DNA from: Anaeramoeba flamelloides
Lineage: Eukaryota > Metamonada > Anaeramoebidae
DNA: 64,000 bases
NCBI GenBank assembly: GCA_027625915.1
Contig: JANTQA010000015.1
Location: 4,865,001 to 4,929,000 of the forward strand
Direction of reading: 5' to 3'
How positions within the stretch are numbered: the first letter of the stretch is position 1; every line of letters starts with the position of its first letter. Positions 12,271 to 24,404 of this stretch are shown piece after piece. The notes under the pieces are model-generated. The model was not told the DNA's origin. It saw only the letters and a list, made by a program, of their open reading frames with translations, and made no database searches. The position numbers and the translations under genes were made by a program.

Positions 12271-12741
12271 TTAATTTTTTTTTTGTTTTCTGTTTTTTTT
12301 TTGTTTTGCTAAAATTTTTAAATTTCTATTTTTGTCTGTGTATCTCAAAATTGCGTTGTGTCCTCTTCTCAAAGCACGTTTTTGAATTCTTCCATATGGG
12401 ACAATTAAACGGGTTGCTGCTTCAATATCCCTCGAGGTCATTCTTATTTTCTTTTTGTTTTGAATAATTTTCTCAGTCTCGTTTGCGATCCGAGAAAGGG
12501 AATCGTTGACGAATTTGTTTAAGATTTCCATCGCGTCTTTACTTATTTCCATATTGGGGTGCTTTTTTTGTAATAGTTTGTGGATATAATTTGAATAATT
12601 CTTACATACACCACGATCTAATTTTAATGGATTAAAAGAATCATTTTCAGAACTTCCTCTTGTTTTTTCTTTCTTTTTAATTCCTTTTTTTTTTTGTTCT
12701 TGGTTGTATTTGGCTTTTTGTAATTGTCTATATTTTTCCAT
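12271..12741 (-). CDS. Divergent histone H2B, 156 residues
   Basis: This intronless frame starts with ATG at 12741. Residues 49-136 are an H2B histone fold: YSNYIHKLLQKKHPNMEIS matches 'YSIYVYKVLKQVHPDTGIS', then FVNDSLSRIANE, the signature MTSRDIEAATRLIVP, and the C-terminal helix ending AILRYTDK. It would pair with H2A in the nucleosome. The N-terminal tail is long and rich in Lys/Gln (KKKGIKKKEK). Two features are unusual. The lysine that is ubiquitinated in canonical H2B (AVTKYTSSK) is Arg133 here, and a 20-residue basic extension (KILAKQKKNRKQKKN) follows the point where H2B normally ends. This is therefore probably a variant rather than the bulk replication-dependent H2B. No H2A partner gene is seen beside it. 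Confidence 0.88.
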   Translation of the reverse strand: MEKYRQLQKAKYNQEQKKKGIKKKEKTRGSSENDSFNPLKLDRGVCKNYSNYIHKLLQKKHPNMEISKDAMEILNKFVNDSLSRIANETEKIIQNKKKIRMTSRDIEAATRLIVPYGRIQKRALRRGHNAILRYTDKNRNLKILAKQKKNRKQKKN

Positions 12742-13087
12742 TTTTGTTGTTTTGTTTAATTGTCTAAAAATAAAAGTAAAAAAAAATGAAAATCTGTAAC
12801 TTTTTCACAACAAGAGAAACTTAATAATTGTAGTCACACCTTTTTTAAATCACAACACTTTGTTTTTTAAAATAATTCCAACTTCGAAAGGAAATAAGAA
12901 GATCACAACCAATAAACTTTTTACCTTTCTAAGATATTATCAATTTCAAACTTGGGAAAAACAGGAGATTTAAAAACATTTTTAGCTTTTCATAGTTTTT
13001 GATTAAAATAGTTTCAGGGTTTTAGAGCCAACAAATATTCTTTATTTGCGTCTCTTGAATAAATTTAAAAAAAAGAACTAAAGGATA

Positions 13088-13266
13088 ACTTACTGGTATT
13101 TGAATTCTAAATGGGAAAGAATTTTCACTTCCTTTTCCATATTTTTTTTGAATAAATACAGTTCTCAAAGAAATTAGGTTACAATTTGGGTCTCTTCTCT
13201 TAAAAAAGAGAAATTGAAAATGAAGTGAAAAAAAATCCCATTTAAAAGTAAAATACCAGTAAGTAA
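13088..13266. mobile_element. 180 bp MITE with inverted ends
   Basis: The left end 'aacttactggtatttgaatt' pairs with the right end 'aaaataccagtaagt', and the pairing continues inward through 'atgggaaagaattttcactt'. A related inner segment appears near 30447-30600. It is non-coding. Confidence 0.65.
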
Positions 13267-13394
13267 ATCAATTTTTTTACCCATTTTGTGTTTTAAGGGA
13301 GGTAACATCACTCTCAATTCTTCAGGTCCACAACAAATCTTGTCCTTTCATTTTAGTAATGGTGAATAAGATCCTTTATCCGAAGATTCAGCTT

Positions 13395-13872
13395 TTGAAA
13401 ATAACTTCCAACAAGAATATTAATAGTTAATTTTAGAAAAATTGTCGTATAATTGCTTTTATTTAAATTAAATTGTTTATAAAAATAACCAAAATGTTTA
13501 TGGACTTTAGAACAAACCCACGTATAACTCATAAAAGTAGAGGTATCTAGAATATACTTATTTCATTGTTTGAAAAACCTAAATGGTCAAAATATTATTA
13601 TTTTGAAATAAAACAATTCGAGTTTTATTGATTTTTACTATTGATTTTGTAAAAATGAATTTTTTATTCTTGCTTTTTGATTGATTAAGTAATTATTTTG
13701 AGCAATTATAATTTAATTAATCATCATTTTTAAGAATTGGGTGAGCCTATATTTTAAGAGGTTGATTCCGAAATAAAAGGAATTATTAATCAAATACACA
13801 ACAATTTTCCTAATATTAACAATTAATAATGATATCCCAACTTATTTTCATTTGAGATATTTTTTTCAATAC
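13395..13872. mobile_element. MITE family A, strongly diverged copy
   Basis: The order of blocks matches family A: 'gaatattaatagttaatttt' near the left, a 'gattgattaagtaatta' block in the centre, and 'taatattaacaattaat' at the right. The terminal 'accgg' motifs have decayed. This is probably an older insertion than the other copies. Confidence 0.45.
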
Positions 13873-16568
13873 TATAAAATATACCACTTTTAGGAGTGAA
13901 TACTGTTTTCATTGTTTTACTTTAAAGGGTTTTATTTTGTATTTCCTGATATCAGAGAGTTGTAAAGGGGGGTTGAGATCATTGTATGGTGAATTTTTAA
14001 AGGTTCCTGAGATTTAATACTCATGCAAGTACAACTTGCTTAGGAAGGAAACTGATATAAAAAATATCTTTGTTGGATGTTTTTTCACTAGTTTTGTAAT
14101 TGAGGCTGTAAAATATTTACATGAGAAACAAAAAATACCCAAAAAGTGCATTATTGTGAAAAATAATTTATTTTAACATTAGGCATTGAAGGATCGAAAA
14201 CTTAATTTCATAATAAATGACCTAATTTTTTTTTTTTTTTTTTATTATTTTATTTTTTGACAAAAAAAAAATATTTCTAGGTTATATAACTAAATAGTAA
14301 AAAAGTATTTTTTTTATTCTAATAGATAACTTCAATTTATACAAATAATTATTTTTAAAATTTGATTTATAAAAGGCCAATGAATTTGAAATCGTGTTAA
14401 TTTGTTTTGACCAAAACCAAAGTGTAGGATCACATTTGAAGTTTATATTTACAATTTATATACAAAAATTTTTTACAAGGACCTTGTTCTCTATTTGGGA
14501 AAATTATTAAATTTCAAAAGTGGTCAAATTTGCATTTTTTTCTAAATAATCAATTCCATTTTGAAATATATTGGCCGTGTGTATTTAAAAACTCCTTTAC
14601 GGGTAGGTTAAGGTATGATAGAGTGGGTTAGTTTATGCTAGAGTAGGTTTAAATGGTTTGAATGGTATGGTAGAAAATTTTGGTAAGGATTTTGAAAAAA
14701 AAAAATGATTCATAGAACAATTAGAAATTTTGCAACTTGTTTTAAGGGAAAAAAATTTCCACTGAACTTTTGTGGTTAGAATTGGGTTTCGAACAAATTT
14801 TTATAAATATTTAGTATTGATGATTTCAAAATTTTGTATTTTATTCAATTTAGTAATAAAATACTACCAATCGCAAAATAATCATTTTTCTCCTCCCCCA
14901 CAATTATAAAAAACTATTAAAAACTTTCATACCAATAATAATAATCAAGAAACTCTTCAAAAATATGAAAAATTTCAATTTGACCAATTTTGAAATTTAA
15001 TAATATACCCCTCTATTTTTTGAGTGAAATTTTTCACAGTGACTTTTCATTTGTAGAATTTCTTTTTTAATTGTGGAACTTTCAGAAACCAGTGTAATAT
15101 TTAATTAGGGTTTATTATTATATTCTTTGATCATTTTATGTGTAGGATTTCTTGATACAATTTACATGACTTTTATTTTTAAAAAATGGTTTTAACAATG
15201 TCTTCATGAATTATTAAAACAACTGTAGATATACTAGAATATTTTTTTTAAATGTTTCTGTTCCCTTAACTTTTTCCAATTTGTTTTCTTTTTTAAGAAA
15301 TTGTGATTAATTAATGCCTATTTGAAGAACAATAAACTAAAAACAAAAGGTGTAACTAAATGAAAGTGGGTGTATATCAGTGTATTGTTACACTCTTCTT
15401 TGGATTCCCCTTACAAGAAGAAATCAAATTTATAAATTCATAAAATTATTCTTATAGACATAACCTGTAATTATTTCTTTTGAAATCATGAAAATTGCCT
15501 GATTAAGAATTAAAATTGACAATTTCTTTTCTATGAAATTGTAAAAATGTTCTTGACAATAACAGGGTTTATATATTTTTTTCAAAAAAGTTCCAAAAAT
15601 CTAACAAAAAATTGAAAAACATGGAGAATATTGTGATCTAAAAACTGATTAAACTGACCGAAAATTGTGATTTCTTACAGACTCAGTCCCAAAGAACATG
15701 CTCCTAACTTAAGTTAATTCCAATAATGTTCAAAACAACGATCTAACAAACATTTTTTCAATGAGGATTATTTCAAGAAGTAAATGTCGGAGTGAATGAA
15801 TCGACCTCGATTTTTTTTGTCAATTCTTTAATAATGAACCATCTTTGATAAAATTCTATATTTAATTTCGTTATCCCAAATACTACTAGAATTATAAGAA
15901 GAAAAATGTAAGATCTATCAGCTCTTCAAAATATTAAATAAAGGGGTTTTATAGTAAAAATAATACCATACTACGATCTAAAAAAATATAGAATAATATG
16001 TATTCTTAGATATCTGAAATAATTCTTTTTTATATATTAATTCAATACCATCTTGGTAGAATTCATTTTGAGTATTTTATTTGACTAAAATTCAATTTAA
16101 ATTTATTTGTCAAATTAAAAACTTTTTAACAATCAAAGTAATTTTTGACAAATAAAAAAATCCAAAAGAAACGAAATTTTCAAAGAGAGACAATACAAAT
16201 GATCTCCAAAACTCACACCCAACAACAGCTATAACAACATACCTCTTTAAATATTGCTTTAGTTTTGAAATAGTTCCAAGATAAGAGGATATGTTACCTA
16301 ATGAAGAAACACTAAAAATTGAAAATTGCAGAACAATATTTTGTGGTAAAAAAAAACTTTCCATACTTTAATGATCAGAACTTTAAATCGAAGAAACTCA
16401 TACAACCATTCTTCTCTTTCTAAATATAACAAATTAATTCTAAATAGAGGAAAAATAAACCGCAAATTTTTAATTGAGGTCGATTCAATGTTAGATTTTG
16501 TTATTTTTTTTCGTTTTGTTAATTTCCAATATTTTGTTCAATACAAAGATCTAACAAACATTTTTTCA

Positions 16569-19500
16569 ATGAGTGTAATCTTACAGCGGGATTTAAAAAT
16601 TGACACGTGGCAACCACAAAAAATTGCAGGCGCTTTTACACTCCTCATAATTTTAACACAAATAATTTTTATCACATCAGAACATGCATCAAGAGACTTC
16701 AAAACTGTTTCAGAAACTTACAACTTAATAGCACCCTACCCAACAAAGCAACAATTACAAATTGATAACCTCAATCGTTTAAACGACTTTTTAACAACAA
16801 CAATCATTTTCAAAAGTAATTTGCCGATCGGCATGGTTGTCTCTCCAACTATTAATGTGACAATCTATGGATCGGATACTTCAAACAAAATTAGTTCCCA
16901 CAGATCAGTCGATTTACAAATAGAGTGCCAAGTAAGTTCTTAGATGAAATTATTCAATTCTTTCTTCATTCTCATTCTTAATTCTTCGTTGAGTTTCTTT
17001 TCGTTTTTTAATTTTTTTTTTTTTTTTTTTTTGTTTTTAAAGAGTATTCCCCTAACTTTCGATCCACTCTTTTTTTTTTTCTTTTCTTTTGGCTTGATGG
17101 ATTAAATTTTGATTTTATTCTATTCTTCTTGAAATGATCAAAAAATAAAGTGCTTTTTTTGTAACTAGTCAAATTCTAATCTAAGAATATTTAATTTTAC
17201 CTGAAAATCATCAGAAAGAAATTGAAAAATTATTACTAAAAACAAAAATTTTGTTTTAATTCTTCTGTGAAGATCTTTTTCTTTATTCTACTGCAGTGTT
17301 CTGAAGATATTTGATTGAACTTTGACATGATAAGACTATCTTTTTTAAAAAAAGTAGTGAAAAAAATACCGGACAAGAAAAAAATTCCAAGACAAGATTT
17401 TTAATTGTGAATATTAGGGAAATTATTGTGTAATTTCTTTTTATTTAGAATCAAACACTTTTTTTTTAAAGAATCAAAATTTTAAAATTATAAATCACCC
17501 ACTTATTAGAATGATGATTAAAGAAATTACACTTGCTCAAAACACCATCCAATCAACCAAAATACAAGAATAAAAAATATCATATAACAAACCCAAGCAA
17601 GCCTCTATAAAACTTTATTGTTTTTCAAAAAAAGTTGATCTACTTTTGCTATCAAACAATTATTTGAGTATTCTAGAGACACCCTACTTTAATGAACTTT
17701 ATGTGGGTTTATTGCTAGATTCATAAAAAATTTGGTTATTTATAAAAAGGATTTGATTGAAAATATTTGAAATTACACAACAATTTACTACAGTCAATCC
17801 TATGCTACCGTGAAATTTTCTGAATTACAAATTTTGATGTTGATATAAATTTTTAAAAAGTTCAATATGAGAATAATAAAGCTCATATTGAAAAAAAAAT
17901 TCCTAAATGAGCCAATATTCAAGAATTTTTTCTGATTTTCAAAAAATAAATTTTCAGAACCCAAAATGACTCTAAACATCAAAAATTCATTAAGAAACTA
18001 CATAAAATTTTATCTAAAAAATGAATTTATTTTAGGAATCCGGGCAAACAAGAGGAACTATAAACTCCTCCCTTAAACAATAAAAAAAAAAAAAAAATGA
18101 ATTTATTTTTCGATCACATTAGAAGAATATTTTTCATATCAACTCATTTAGGAAAAAATATTTTCAATATAAGCTTTCTTATTATTATATTCTTAGATTT
18201 AAAAATCTATATCAACATCAAAATTTGATATTGATAAAATTTCACGTTAGCCTAGGAACAGCTGTAATATTCACAATTAAAAATCTTTTCCTGAATTATT
18301 TACATGTCCGGTATTTTTTTCGCTGCTATATATCATATTCTCACAAAAATTGTAATTTTTAACTTGTTCTGATAACTGAGGGATTTATTCAGGAAAAATG
18401 TCATGAGAACAAAATTCCAATTTCAAAATTGGAAAAAGAATTTATAGCTGTTTGAAAAAAGTACTTACTTTTTTCAAACCTTTTTTAGGATTTCTATTAA
18501 AAAAAGTTATAACTTTTTAGAATTTATAAAAATTTCCTGAAATTCAGATTATGTAGTTTTCTTGGATGTGCCCCTTATTATTATAAATTTAGATATATGC
18601 GTTCCTGGATTTAATTGATGATTAAAATGAAGAAAATATGTATGAATTCAAAAAAAAAAAAAAAAAGCAATGAGATGAAAATCTTGTCACATTTAAATTT
18701 CAAAAAGAATTTTTTTGAATTCTATTTTAAAATATAAAACTAGTTATAACATACTTTTTAAGAGTTTGGTGTTACAATAATAAAATTTTAAAAATTGAAT
18801 AGTGAAATTTATTTTTTTATATAAATCCACACACATATTCAAATGCTCTAATATCAATAAAAATCTGTCTTTTTCAATTTTTCGTTCAAATTTGAAACAA
18901 AAATAATTTTATTTTCACCATTATAATAACAAAAAACATAATGTATTTAATATTCACAAAAATTTTTCTTTAAAATTTTATTTAATTCAAAATATTGAGA
19001 TTATTTGTGAATAATAAAAAAAAAAAAAGCTTATTTTACACCACATCTAATTTTTATGAGAAAATTTGGATAAAAGTTCTTGAAAATATCATTATTTTTT
19101 ATTTATTTATTTTATATTATTATTATTATTATTCTTTTTATTTTTTTAGCAATGTTCTTTAATTTGAACTATTTAAATTTCGATGAAAGGATATTTATTA
19201 AAACCCTTAAAAAAAAAAAATTTAAAATTAACAATAAATGTTTTTTAATTATTTCTTAATTCATAACAATACCCAAAATTTTATCTAACTATCACACTAT
19301 CATTAACAATATTACAGGCGGGTGGAAATTGTTCAACAATTCAAATAGATTATCAAAATTATTTAAAATATAGCAAATATATTATGGATCTTGAGATTAA
19401 TGATGATTCTGATTATTTTCTTTTTGAAGAACTCCATTTAAAAGTAAACCATTGACTGGTTATTTATTCTATTATTAATATGATACAAATTCTAAAAAAA

Positions 19501-22500
19501 AAAAAAAACTTAAATTCTTTTATTTATTCTTTTGGTATATTTTTCTTTTAAATATAATAGTTTTATACGAAACATCAAAAATTTCCATATTTTTTCTTAA
19601 TTATCAAATTTAGCTTTCAAATGATTTTACTGGCTTGGATATTTTTTTTAGTCAAAAAATTTCGGGGTATACCTTGGTCTGAACTTATTTATGAACAAAA
19701 AGCATTTTTGATTCTTTCGTTTATTTTATTATTTGCAATGGATCCACTATACCCCTTAATTTTTATCACAAGATTTTATTTGCCTGCAATTCTTGATCAA
19801 GTATTTTTAGTTACCTTTTTTTGCATCTTTTTTATTTATGTCCTATGTATCATTTCTGCTTATCATACTGTAAGATTTTTGATTTTTTTGATTTTCTTTA
19901 ACAATTTTTTTGTATTAAAGTGGATTTTTTATTTTTTTTATTTTTATTTTGATGAAATTATTGTGTAATTTCATTTTTATATGAGGGATATATAAACCGA
20001 TCCGCTTTAATTAATAAAATAAATTATAAAATCTTTCCAAATAAAAAAATATTACGTTGAATAACCAATATGAGAATTGTAATAACAATTCAATAAATTC
20101 TCTTTTTAAAACTCTGTAAACTCCATTCCACTCACAATATCCCAGTCAAAAATGAAAAATTCATTTTTTTTTAAAGAATCAACTAACTAAAGATTGTTTA
20201 GAAATAAGAGAAATAATAAACTTCGGATTATAGTTGATATTCATAAAAGAAATAACTTTACAAACGATAAATTTTATCAAAAAAATAAAACGTTTAAAAA
20301 AATTTTTGGGACCCCTTTCAATGAAATTCTCGTTTACAATTTCTCAATTTCTTTAGGAAATTAAAATTGTTGGAAATAAGGATTTTTTAATTATAAATAT
20401 ATTCATTTTATAAGAAATTACTAACCCTCAATTTTCTTAATGTTAATTTGGATTTTCAAACATTTTTTTTTGTATTGAATGTATAAAAAAGAAAAAAGAA
20501 ATAAAGAAAAAAAAAAAAAGAAAAAGAAAAAGAAAAAAAAACAAAAATCAACTAAAATTTGATTTGACCAAATTAGAAATAATAATTCTGATCTAAAAAT
20601 TAAAAAATTATGTAAAGAAGTAAACTTCATTTCTGTCAAAGGAACCCAACATTTTTTCCAAATATCAATTATTTTTTATAATTATCCTTTAAAGGATAAA
20701 TAAGAATATAGTAGAATCATATACATTTCAAAGAATAGTTGATATCCATATAAAGGAAAACTAATAAATCAATATATTTTTTAAAAATTGAAAAATTCAA
20801 AATCCTTTTATGTCATATTGAAAAAAAAAAAGGTTCATTTTGATCTTCAATCAAAGATCAAACAAAATTCCAATAAAAATCAATATGATTTTTTTTAATT
20901 AATCCTTTCTCTATTTCAATAATATCAGAATAACAAGTTTTTACCATGTGACTCTAGATCTTGCAATAAAAAAAATTTTTGCAACAAGAATTATGTGTCA
21001 AAAAAAAAAAACATATCAAAAAATGTGCAAAAATGATTTCAATTTTGAAATTTTCGAAATAAAAATTTTTTCTTCTAATATCCATTCAAACCCTTTAAAC
21101 ACATGCAATTCGCCCGTTAAAACTGGTCTCACTTTTTTTTTTTTTTATTATTTAACGGAGGAGTTTTTAATTCCTCTTATTTGCCCGAATTCCTAAATTA
21201 TGATTTAGTAATTTTGTTAAAGACTCAAAAATAAATTTATTACCCACTAAGGCTAATAAATACGATGAATCTCTTTTTCTAATAATATCAAAAATAGTAA
21301 TAATATTATTTTTTAATATATTAGAGATGTTAAATTTTTTAATTCAGATATCCAGATTTTACGATTATTTTCATAGGCTGGGCAGTTCCAGAGAAAATGA
21401 TCCAAATCTTCAATGATATCTATTTTTTTTGATTTTTTGCAAAACTGGTCTCACTTAATAGGAAGATAGTTTATGATAAATTGAATCAAAGCATTTTACA
21501 ATATCTATTGTTACAATTTTCATTTCCAGGATTTTTTTTTCAAAACTATATTTTTTTTAAAAAAGTTTTAAATTTTGATTAAACTCAATTCTTTTAAATT
21601 TTGGAAAAAAAGCTAATGAAATTCCCAATTTGTAGAATTCAAAAATTAATTATATGTGTACTTTTAGATTTCTTTTTTTAGTTCAATTAAACCTTCAAAA
21701 TTCGAGTTGAAATAACATAATCTTATTTTTATTTTTAATTAATTAATTTCTTGTGTAAAATTAAAACCAGGGAAATTATATCATAAAATTATTAATATTA
21801 TCTAAACCAACTGATCAAGATTTGATCAGAAGTTTTTATAAAACAGAACAATTAGGGGAGTGTTTTAAATTTGATTATTGGTTACTTAGATATGGAGAAA
21901 TTATTAATTCGAGGTTAATAATCAAGTACTAAATCCGAAACTTAAATTTTTAGAAATACTATTTTAATTTATTCATCATCTTTTATTTAATAATAATTAA
22001 TAATAATAATTAAAAAAAAAAAAAAAAAAATTCTAATAGCCAAAAGAATCTCGAACATTTACAAAATTCTATTTACCAAGAATTTTTTTGATATCTATCC
22101 TTTGGATTTTTTTACTTTCGAATATATTTAACCAACCTGGGATCGAATTATACCAAACACCATCAGATCTTAACAAAAAATTTCTTTATTTCTATTTATC
22201 GTTTTTTCTTATCATCTTAACTTGGCGTTTGGGCAAAACAAGAAGGTTTTTAAAACAAAAAAGATATATCAAACGATTTACATTTTTTGTTGTTACTTCC
22301 ATTCCAATTTTGTTTTTATTTTGGTTTAAGGTCGCAAAGTATGTATTATTGAATAAAAAAAATTCAGCACAGCAAATTGCAGATGTCTGGTTTATACTTA
22401 TTGTTTATTTAATATTCATATCATATGGCTGGGTTTATCATAATCCAAATGAATTGATTCAATATTATTCATCAAACAATTTTAATCTTGGACTTTATGA

Positions 22501-22549
22501 TAAGAACAAAGAGAAAGATATTGAAGAATTACAAGAGAAAGAAAAATAA
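16569..22549 (+). CDS. WLS: Wntless/MIG-14 (GOST-superfamily) transmembrane protein, four exons, about 435 residues
   Basis: Exons are 16569-16931, 19318-19443, 19561-19869 and 22040-22549 (stop TAA), all GT-AG and all in phase 0. The protein has a membrane segment near its start (IAGAFTLLIILTQIIF), a lumenal GOLD-like part across exons 1-2, then the multi-pass Wntless region. EQKAFLILSFILLFAMDPLY followed by PLIF corresponds to animal 'EQKWMSVLLPLLLLYNDPFF'. In exon 4, TFTKFYLPRIFLISILW corresponds to 'LTFYLPKFFIVGLLW', and NSAQQIADVWFILIVYL to the last helix. Family members are cargo receptors cycling between Golgi and cell surface; in animals the cargo is Wnt. No Wnt is expected in a protist, so the cargo here is unknown. 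I prefer the ATG at 16569 over 16371 because the intervening DNA is repeated at 15713. Introns 1 and 3 exceed 2 kb and are full of transposon copies. Confidence 0.85.
17353..18327. mobile_element. MITE family A, interrupted copy in Wntless intron 1
   Basis: The left end (gtagtgaaaaaaataccgg) and right end (catgtccggtatttttttc) are well preserved. The internal order is the same as in the copy at 3987-4480. It is split by the 474 bp element at 17791-18264. It lies wholly within intron 1 and so should be removed by splicing. Confidence 0.75.
17791..18264. mobile_element. Tc1/mariner-type MITE nested in MITE family A
   Basis: The element begins CAGTCAATCCTATGCTACCG and ends with the near reverse complement (cgttagcctaggaacagctg). 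It is bounded by TA on both sides (17789-17790, 18265-18266). Removing it with one TA restores the 'actaatattcac' junction seen in uninterrupted family-A copies, which proves insertion. The inverted ends continue inward through 'aaattttgatgttgatata'. No transposase is visible. Confidence 0.8.
20190..21118. repeat. Dispersed 0.9 kb repeat family D, copy 1
   Basis: It shares long blocks ('agaaataagagaaataataa', 'agaatagttgatatcca', 'acaagtttttaccatgtgac') with 23205-23710, 43065-43470, 49480-49940 and, inverted, 55690-55955. The first block also occurs inverted, suggesting that it is a terminal repeat. Coding potential is absent. It lies in Wntless intron 3. Confidence 0.6.
21119..21456 (-). 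mobile_element. 5'-truncated LINE insertion with 16 bp target-site duplication
   Basis: A direct repeat, aaaactggtctcactt, flanks the insert (21119-21134 and 21441-21456). Next to the left repeat is a T tract (the poly(A) tail on the minus strand). The minus strand encodes IIEDLDHFLWNCPAYENNRK, the C-terminal Cys/His-type motif of a non-LTR retrotransposon, matching the copy at 41030-42043. Only about 300 bp of the 3' end were copied. This is a textbook target-primed reverse-transcription product in Wntless intron 3. Confidence 0.85.
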
Positions 22550-23204
22550 ATACAAAGGGAAGAAAATTAAATGGTACAAGACAAGTTTTATAATGATAAG
22601 ATAAATAATAATAAATCAATTACCATCCTCATTATAGATGAATGGACGATGGTTTTGGTGGAGAATCCAATTTAAAATCCGAAATGAATATAATGAAAGA
22701 ATTCGAATCGGCAAAACATAATCCTAATGAAATTCAAAATAGTTGTTTGATTGAAGATTTAATAAACATATAATGATGACGATTGAATAGGAGAAAAATA
22801 AGGGGAAAAGTGAGAACAAATATTAAAAGGATGATTATAACATTATTTTTTCCTAATTAAAATTTTATTAATTTATAAAAAAGTTGCAATGTGTTCAAAA
22901 TAATGTAAAAAAGAAGGAGAATAGAAGATCTATTTTAAAAATAGTAGACCTAAAATTTCAAACTGTCATATAAGTTAATAATTACAAAAAGTTTGTTATT
23001 TCTATAAATTTTTAGTATTGTCTTTATCTTAGTCCTCAAAATATTTTTTATTTACTTGCCACTTTAAAATAATACTTAAACCAATAAAATGAAATAAAAA
23101 TAAAGATGATCCTATTTTGAAATGAATATCACTGATTTATTTATTGAAAATTGCAAATAAAATTTATCTGTACCAACTTACTAGCCAAAAAAAAAAAACT
23201 TTAA

Positions 23205-23710
23205 TCAACTTTGTTTCAGTCAAAGGAGCTATCCAAAAAAAAACATTTTTTCCAAATATCAATTAATTGTTATAATTGGCATTTCAAGAACAAATAAGAA
23301 ATAAGTGGAATAATACACACATCAAGAATAGTTGATATCCACCTGAAATAAAACTAAAAAATCTAGTGATTTTCTTAAAAATTGAAAAACTCAAAATTCT
23401 AAGGTCTTTATTGAGAAAAACAATAAAGATTATTTTGATATTCAATTGAAGAACAAAGAAAATTTCAATAGAAATCAAAATGATTTTTCTGCAATCATTT
23501 CACTTGGTTCGATAACATTAGAAGAACACATTTTTACCAAGTGAATATAGATATTGGAATAAAAAAAATTTTGCAAATGAATTATGTTTCAAAAAAAGAA
23601 ATTTCAAAAAAAAAAAAAAGCAAAATGTGAAAACAATGATTTCAATTTTGAAATTTCCTAAAGAAAATTTTTCTTCTCATATCAATTCAAACCCTTTAGA
23701 CACATTTATT
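23205..23710. repeat. Dispersed repeat family D, copy 2
   Basis: It shares 'tttgtttcagtcaaagg', 'agaatagttgatatccac' and 'aaatgaattatgtttca' blocks in the same order as 43065-43470 and 20630-21110. Non-coding. Confidence 0.6.
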
Positions 23711-24404
23711 TAATGCATTACAACTGGGGCACTTTGACTGGATAATGGTTTATAGATTTAATATTATTAAATCCAGTTTAGATTGAAGGAAAGACTTTTT
23801 TTTCTACAGTTGGCACAAAAAGATTTGAATTAAAAGGATGATTGAAAATTGTAATAAAAAAAAAAAAAAAAAATCAAAAAAGTTTCCATATTTAATTATA
23901 TTAAAATAATAATAATTGCAAGATATATAATTCTAAATATTTTTAAATTAAATAATAAAATTCTTAATTTTTCACCTTTTTAAAATTTATTTAAAGTACA
24001 CTATTTCTTGTTTATATATTGTTGCCAAGCTCATTGATTTGTTTTTTTTGTCTCTTCAGTTAGCAAATATTGTTGTTAATGGTTTAAATTTTCTCAATGG
24101 TTTTCAAGTTCATAACATGGGTTATTTACACCACAGTAGTTTTGAATTGTTCATAGTCAGTATCACCTTTAAATCACAAACTTTCAATGAAATTGAAGAC
24201 ACAAAAAAATTACAAATTAAGGTACAAAAAATTGGATTCTTGGAATATATTTTGTATATAAAAACATTCTGAAAAAATCTACCTTACTTTGAATTTTTGT
24301 GTGTCTTAAATAGCGTTCAGAGTTTTAGCCTGAAAAGTGGTCCTGATTGGAGTAAAAATTCAAAAATGTGTTCCAATTTAACAGGTAACTGTAGAACCTA
24401 AAAC

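Larger units (their letters stand above)
12742..16568. other. Intergenic region between H2B and the Wntless gene
   Basis: It contains two inverted-repeat elements (13088-13266, 13395-13872), a G-rich strand-asymmetric patch near 14597-14675 and a scrambled partial copy of the Wntless 5' region at 15713-15825. A minus-strand frame at 16241-16364 (MESFFLPQNIVL...) ends at a plausible GT donor, but I found no second exon to join it to. Confidence 0.45.

Noticed and set aside
16110-16364. Minus-strand frame MESFFLPQNIVLQF... as a gene divergent from Wntless
   Set aside because: It has a good donor (AAAGAG/GTATGT) but the only nearby acceptor leads to a stop after a few codons; it also begins 7 bp from a plus-strand ATG.
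24039-24272. Open frame with a strong acceptor as a separate gene
   Set aside because: Its 3' half is a decayed MITE-B, and the remaining 28 codons match nothing I know; could be one exon of an unresolved gene.
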